From contig MCFH01000026.1 in NCBI GenBank assembly GCA_002104945.1, positions 62,001 through 126,000 on the forward strand: DNA of 64,000 nucleotides, read 5' to 3'. Position numbers and translations under genes: made by a program. Positions 60,040-64,000 of this stretch are shown here, piece by piece; the first letter of the stretch is position 1; the number at the start of each line of letters is the position of its first letter. The DNA comes from Piromyces finnis (Eukaryota > Neocallimastigomycota > Neocallimastigomycetes > Neocallimastigales > Neocallimastigaceae). The notes beneath the pieces were generated by a model, which made no database searches, was not told where the DNA came from, and saw nothing but the letters and a program-made list of their open reading frames with translations.

Positions 60040-63000
60040 GATGATGATGATGATGTAAATAAAATAAAAATAAAATAATTATATAATCAAATTGTGTTTT
60101 TTTAATATTTCCTTATTTCCTTATACATATATAAATAAAAATATTAAGAAATAAAAAAAAAGATAAATTTATTTATTGTTATTACTTTATGTTTATACAT
60201 TTTTTCCATATTTTTAACCTCATCTCCTAAATTTTGGCATTTAGTAGTGAGTTGTTCTTTTTCACCTAATAATTTATCAACAAATGATAAATGTCTTTTA
60301 ATAATAGTTTCATATTCTTTTCTTTGAAGAGAAAGCTTTGATTTAATATCTTTTCGACTAAGTGAAATGTAAAAATGAAAGTGATAGTGAAATAAAAAAT
60401 TTTAAAATAAATATTATAAATATTTAGAGTATAAATGTATAAATAAAAAGTATTATATTTTTAAATATATAAAAAAAATATTTACTATTGTACAGTTTGA
60501 TCCTTAAGGGTATCTTTTAATTTTTTTAACTCTTTTTTAAGAAAGTCTAAGGATCTTGTTTTTTCTTCAATTTCCATTTGTTGAGTGATTATTTTTGATT
60601 TAACTCCATCAAATACTTCAACTTTTATTAAATTGTTTTTAATATTAAAAAATAGTTAGTATATATTTTATTATAAAGCTCTGGTAGTAAATTTGATATA
60701 TATATAAAAGTTGTATCCTAATATCAATCAAATTATTAATTTATAAAATATACCTGTATTATCTTTTTTATCTTTATTATATAGGCTATATCTAATGTAT
60801 ATTATGGTTATTGAAATAGTGTTATAAATTTGTATATATATAAAATATTTATAATAAATTTATTTCAATTAATTAATTCTTTATTATTTTACATTGATTC
60901 TGTATCTGACATTCTTGAGTTGATCATAGTTCCAACGGTAGAACCATTATATTTTGATACACTATCCATTAAATCAAAATCCGATTTTACTGAAGATTTG
61001 TCAGTGATAGTTTCAGAAAGCATTTCAAATGAATTATTTCCTACTGATTTTAGATAGTCTAAAATACGATCAATACGTTTTGAAGTTTGATCGGCTGTTG
61101 CTGTCACTGTTGGACTATTACTTGAAAAATGATTAAGATCATCGGATGTAGAATTATTACCATTTGAATTTATTAAATTTAAATGTCCGTTTACTCCTAT
61201 CGTGAAATCATTTGTAATTTTTGTGAGAGAATCATTTTTATAATCAAGAGAACTGGTGATAGTACTAATCTTATTAAATATTTTATCTTCATCTGATAAC
61301 TGGGCATCATCTATTATTTTACTTTGAATTAAATTGTCATGTATTTTTTTCCCTTGATTATCAACTAATGATGGAAAAACTACATCTGAATTTAATGATT
61401 TTATCGGACTACCAGGTATTCGTCCACTACCATTATTATTATTATTATTATCACTATTATTGTTCATGGAAGATGGCTTACCTAAATTTTTGTATGAATC
61501 TAGAATTATTTTATCTTTATTACTAATATTATATTCGGTACTTTCACTTTTTATCATCATTCCATCTTTTTTATCAAAATTAATATCCATTTTTTCATCT
61601 TTTGTAGTATTATCGGTGAAGACATATGGTTCATTACTACCACTTATTTTAGTTTTTTGAGAAATAGAAGATGATATTTCGTTTTTTTGAGTATTATTTG
61701 AAAAAATTTGATTTTGAAGTTGCTCTTCTTTTGTTTTTTCTATTAATTTTTCTTTTCCAATGTCTTCTTTTTTATCGAGAGAGTTTCTGATATTTGATAT
61801 AATTTCAGTTGATTTTCCTTTTTCTTTTTCTTTCCGCTTCTTATGTTGATCGAATTCTTTGTTATGTTCTTTGTTTCCTATAATGGATTCACATTCTTCT
61901 AATTGATTTATTTTGTTTTCCAAGACAGATATTTTTGTATTTATTTCTTCTATTGTCTTTGTCTTTTCCTCAATCTTTTTATCTTTTTCTTTTTTAATTT
62001 TTTTTGGGTCATTATTAGAATTAACAGATTTAGTGGTTTCTTGCTTTAAATTTACTGTTGCTTCTTTTTTATTAGTGGTGGTTTTTTTCTTAGGACTGTC
62101 ACTTACTTTAGATATCATACTATTAGAGGGTGAAAGTCTATCATTAGGTATTTTAATTAAATTATTTTCTTTTTTTATTCCATTTGTTAAATTACTTTTA
62201 TGAAGTGTATGATCTACTTTATTTTTTATATCGCTTTTAATATCACCCTTTTTTGTCGGTGTAGTATCTTTAGAGAGAGATTTAATGAAAGAAGTAGATT
62301 TTAGTTTTTCATTATATATTCGTTTTCTTAGCAAATCCTTTTTAGTAAAAATTTTATTAGCTGATGATGGTGTAGAAATATTTTGTTGAGATTCTTTTGT
62401 ATTTGCAGTATTTTCTTTATGCTTGATGTCAATACTACTTTTTAAGGTACTTGCTTTTAATCGTTTATTCAGTGTCCCTGAGGAATGTGTTGCTGTTGAT
62501 AGGGGTATATTGTTGCCAGCAGTTTTTTCTAGTTTTCCTTTAATATTACTATCAACTCTTCCTACAATTTTTTTCTTAATTTCTTTTTCAATGAAATATT
62601 GTTTTGTTTGTGTTTCTTTTGATAATGGTTTTAAAGAAGATGCTTCTTTTTCTATTTTTTTCCCATTTTTTTCCATTAATGGGGATGCAATTTTTCCATT
62701 TTTTGTAAGTTTTAATGAATTTTTCAATTTATTTGTTGTGAGTTTTGTGGCATTATTTATATTGCTTTTCTTTTGAGGGGATAATAATAATTTCGAATTA
62801 TTATTAATAAGGGTTTTATCGATTGATTCTGAATGTGATTTATTTATATTATCATTACCATTACCATTATTATCATTATCATTATCATTATTATCATCGT
62901 CATTATTATTACCATTAATTATATTATTATCATTATCATCATCATTATTGTTGTTTTTATTACTTTGATCTTCATTTTTTTTATTTGTTTTGTTGTTATT

Positions 63001-64000
63001 ACCAATTTCCATCAGCTCTTCTTTCATAGGTAGTGTATCTTCTTTGTTAAAAATAGTAATATCTTTGTTAGTATTATTAATATTATTTTTAATATTATCA
63101 TTAGTAGTAGGATAGTTAGTATTATTCTGATCTTTTTCATCTGTATCTTCTAATGAAACATCCTTTTCTTTATTTAATTTATTATCAAAAACTATCTCAG
63201 TATCTTTACTATTGAACAAATCATTTTCGTTTTTAATTTCTTCTTTTTCTGTTAATAACAGTTCATCTTTAGTATTATTATAATTTTTTAAAGAATTATT
63301 ATTGTCATTTTCTTTTTTTAAAACTAAACCTTCAGCAGAAATATTATTATTTAATTTAAAATTATCCTTATTACTCATATTACCAATTTCTTGTGTTATT
63401 GGTATATTATTTAAAGCAACATCTTTTTTTTGGAGAATGTTATTTTTTTTATTTTCTTCATCATCTATTTTAATACTTGTATCAACTTTGTTAGATTTTT
63501 CAGCAACAGACTTTATTGTATTATCACTTTCCTTTGATTTATTTAAATTATTAAGATCTTCTAATGATATTAGAGATTCTATGTCATTATCTTCTTTTAA
63601 TTTTTTAAAACTTTTATTAATATTTCTTAGTTCTTTTAATGTTTCAATAATCGAAGATCTTGATGCTGATTGTGGTCTAGAAGTACTTTTTTGTTCATCT
63701 GCTCTTAATCCATCATAATTACTATTTGTTTTTTTATCAGGTAATATTTCTTTTTTATTTGAATCATCAAAATCAGCATTTGAATTTCCATTTTCAATTG
63801 TATTATTTTTTGAATAATTGAATTTATTATTTGAATTATTTAATAATACATCTTCTTGTTCTATATGATATTTATTATTATTCATTGAAACATTAGTCAG
63901 CGAATTATTTTGTTTTTTATCCTTAGCTTCATTCTTCTTATCATTTATACTTGATTCTGATTTTACTGTTTCTTCGTCTATTTTCGGAATACCACATTCT
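57722..64000 (-). CDS. CEP131: CEP131 (AZI1) homologue, 5' end outside window, at least 13 exons, 1590+ aa
   Basis: Exons: >64000-60893, 60785-60754, 60621-60486, 60357-60186, 59977-59813, 59699-59604, 59485-59378, 59283-59086, 58923-58831, 58725-58435, 58296-58221, 58116-57977, 57880-57722. The first exon is open to the window edge and encodes a disordered Asn/Lys/Ser region of more than 1000 residues. The rest is a continuous coiled coil with the family's landmark strings: YETIIKRHLSFVDKLL, LWQASEKLRRDKW, IKGLEPEIQKML, ERDAEIEMVIQRLE and DMIREEFKSQLE. CEP131 is a centriolar-satellite and basal-body protein needed for building cilia, so it should act at zoospore basal bodies. The 32-nt exon at 60785-60754 and its joins are the least certain part. 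The N-terminal region is longer than usual for the family, through Asn-rich expansion. Confidence 0.86.
59985..60040. repeat. (ATT)n microsatellite in a CEP131 intron
   Basis: About 18 ATT units followed by a short GAT run, within the intron between exons ending at 60186 and starting at 59977. Confidence 0.88.

Overview
This window looks like nuclear DNA of an anaerobic gut fungus (Neocallimastigomycota). The DNA is extremely AT-rich. Genes carry many short GT-AG introns. Long (ATT/TAA)n microsatellites sit in introns, intergenic DNA and one coding region. A secreted CotH protein ends in two fungal dockerin (CBM10-like) modules, the hallmark of gut-fungal cellulosomes, and a CEP131 homologue fits a lineage with flagellated zoospores. 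The genus cannot be fixed from this sequence alone. Gene models were built by hand: donors, acceptors and phases were followed exon by exon, and every complete model closes as an open frame.

Layout. 401-2704 (+) WD40-repeat protein. 3041-7084 (-) M1-aminopeptidase-like protein that has lost its zinc-binding histidines. 7540-9971 (-) Obg/YchF-related GTPase of the yeast Ygr210c type. 9972-14922 gene-free. 14923-17019 (+) CotH kinase-like, double-dockerin secreted protein. 17649-23380 (+) full-length LINE with an intact 1512-residue ORF, perfect target-site duplications, a long poly(A) tail and two tandem 5' monomers. 23497-23550 minimal 5'-truncated copy of the same LINE family. 25280-27220 (+) TIM50. 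29132-32382 (-) USP10/Ubp3-type deubiquitinase with a PAM2 motif. 35056-38739 (-) nucleoporin NDC1 with about 600 bp of (TTA)n in one intron. 40999-46831 (-) PAS plus GATA-finger protein resembling White Collar-2. 48951-49513 (-) short retroelement with its own target-site duplication, a perfect pol III B-box match and a segment shared with the LINE ORF end. 49526-57721 gene-free. 57722-64000 (-) CEP131, whose 5' end lies beyond the window.

The host genes do not form an operon-like unit. They cover housekeeping roles (organelle protein import, nuclear pore, deubiquitination, translation-type GTPase), flagellum/centriole biology (CEP131), a possible light/stress regulator and the extracellular cellulosome (CotH-dockerin). 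The most unusual content is the set of three retroelement insertions (intact, minimal truncated, SINE-like) that share target-site and tail features, and the degenerate M1 protein whose HExxH-x18-E site has become QExxK-x18-E at unchanged spacing.
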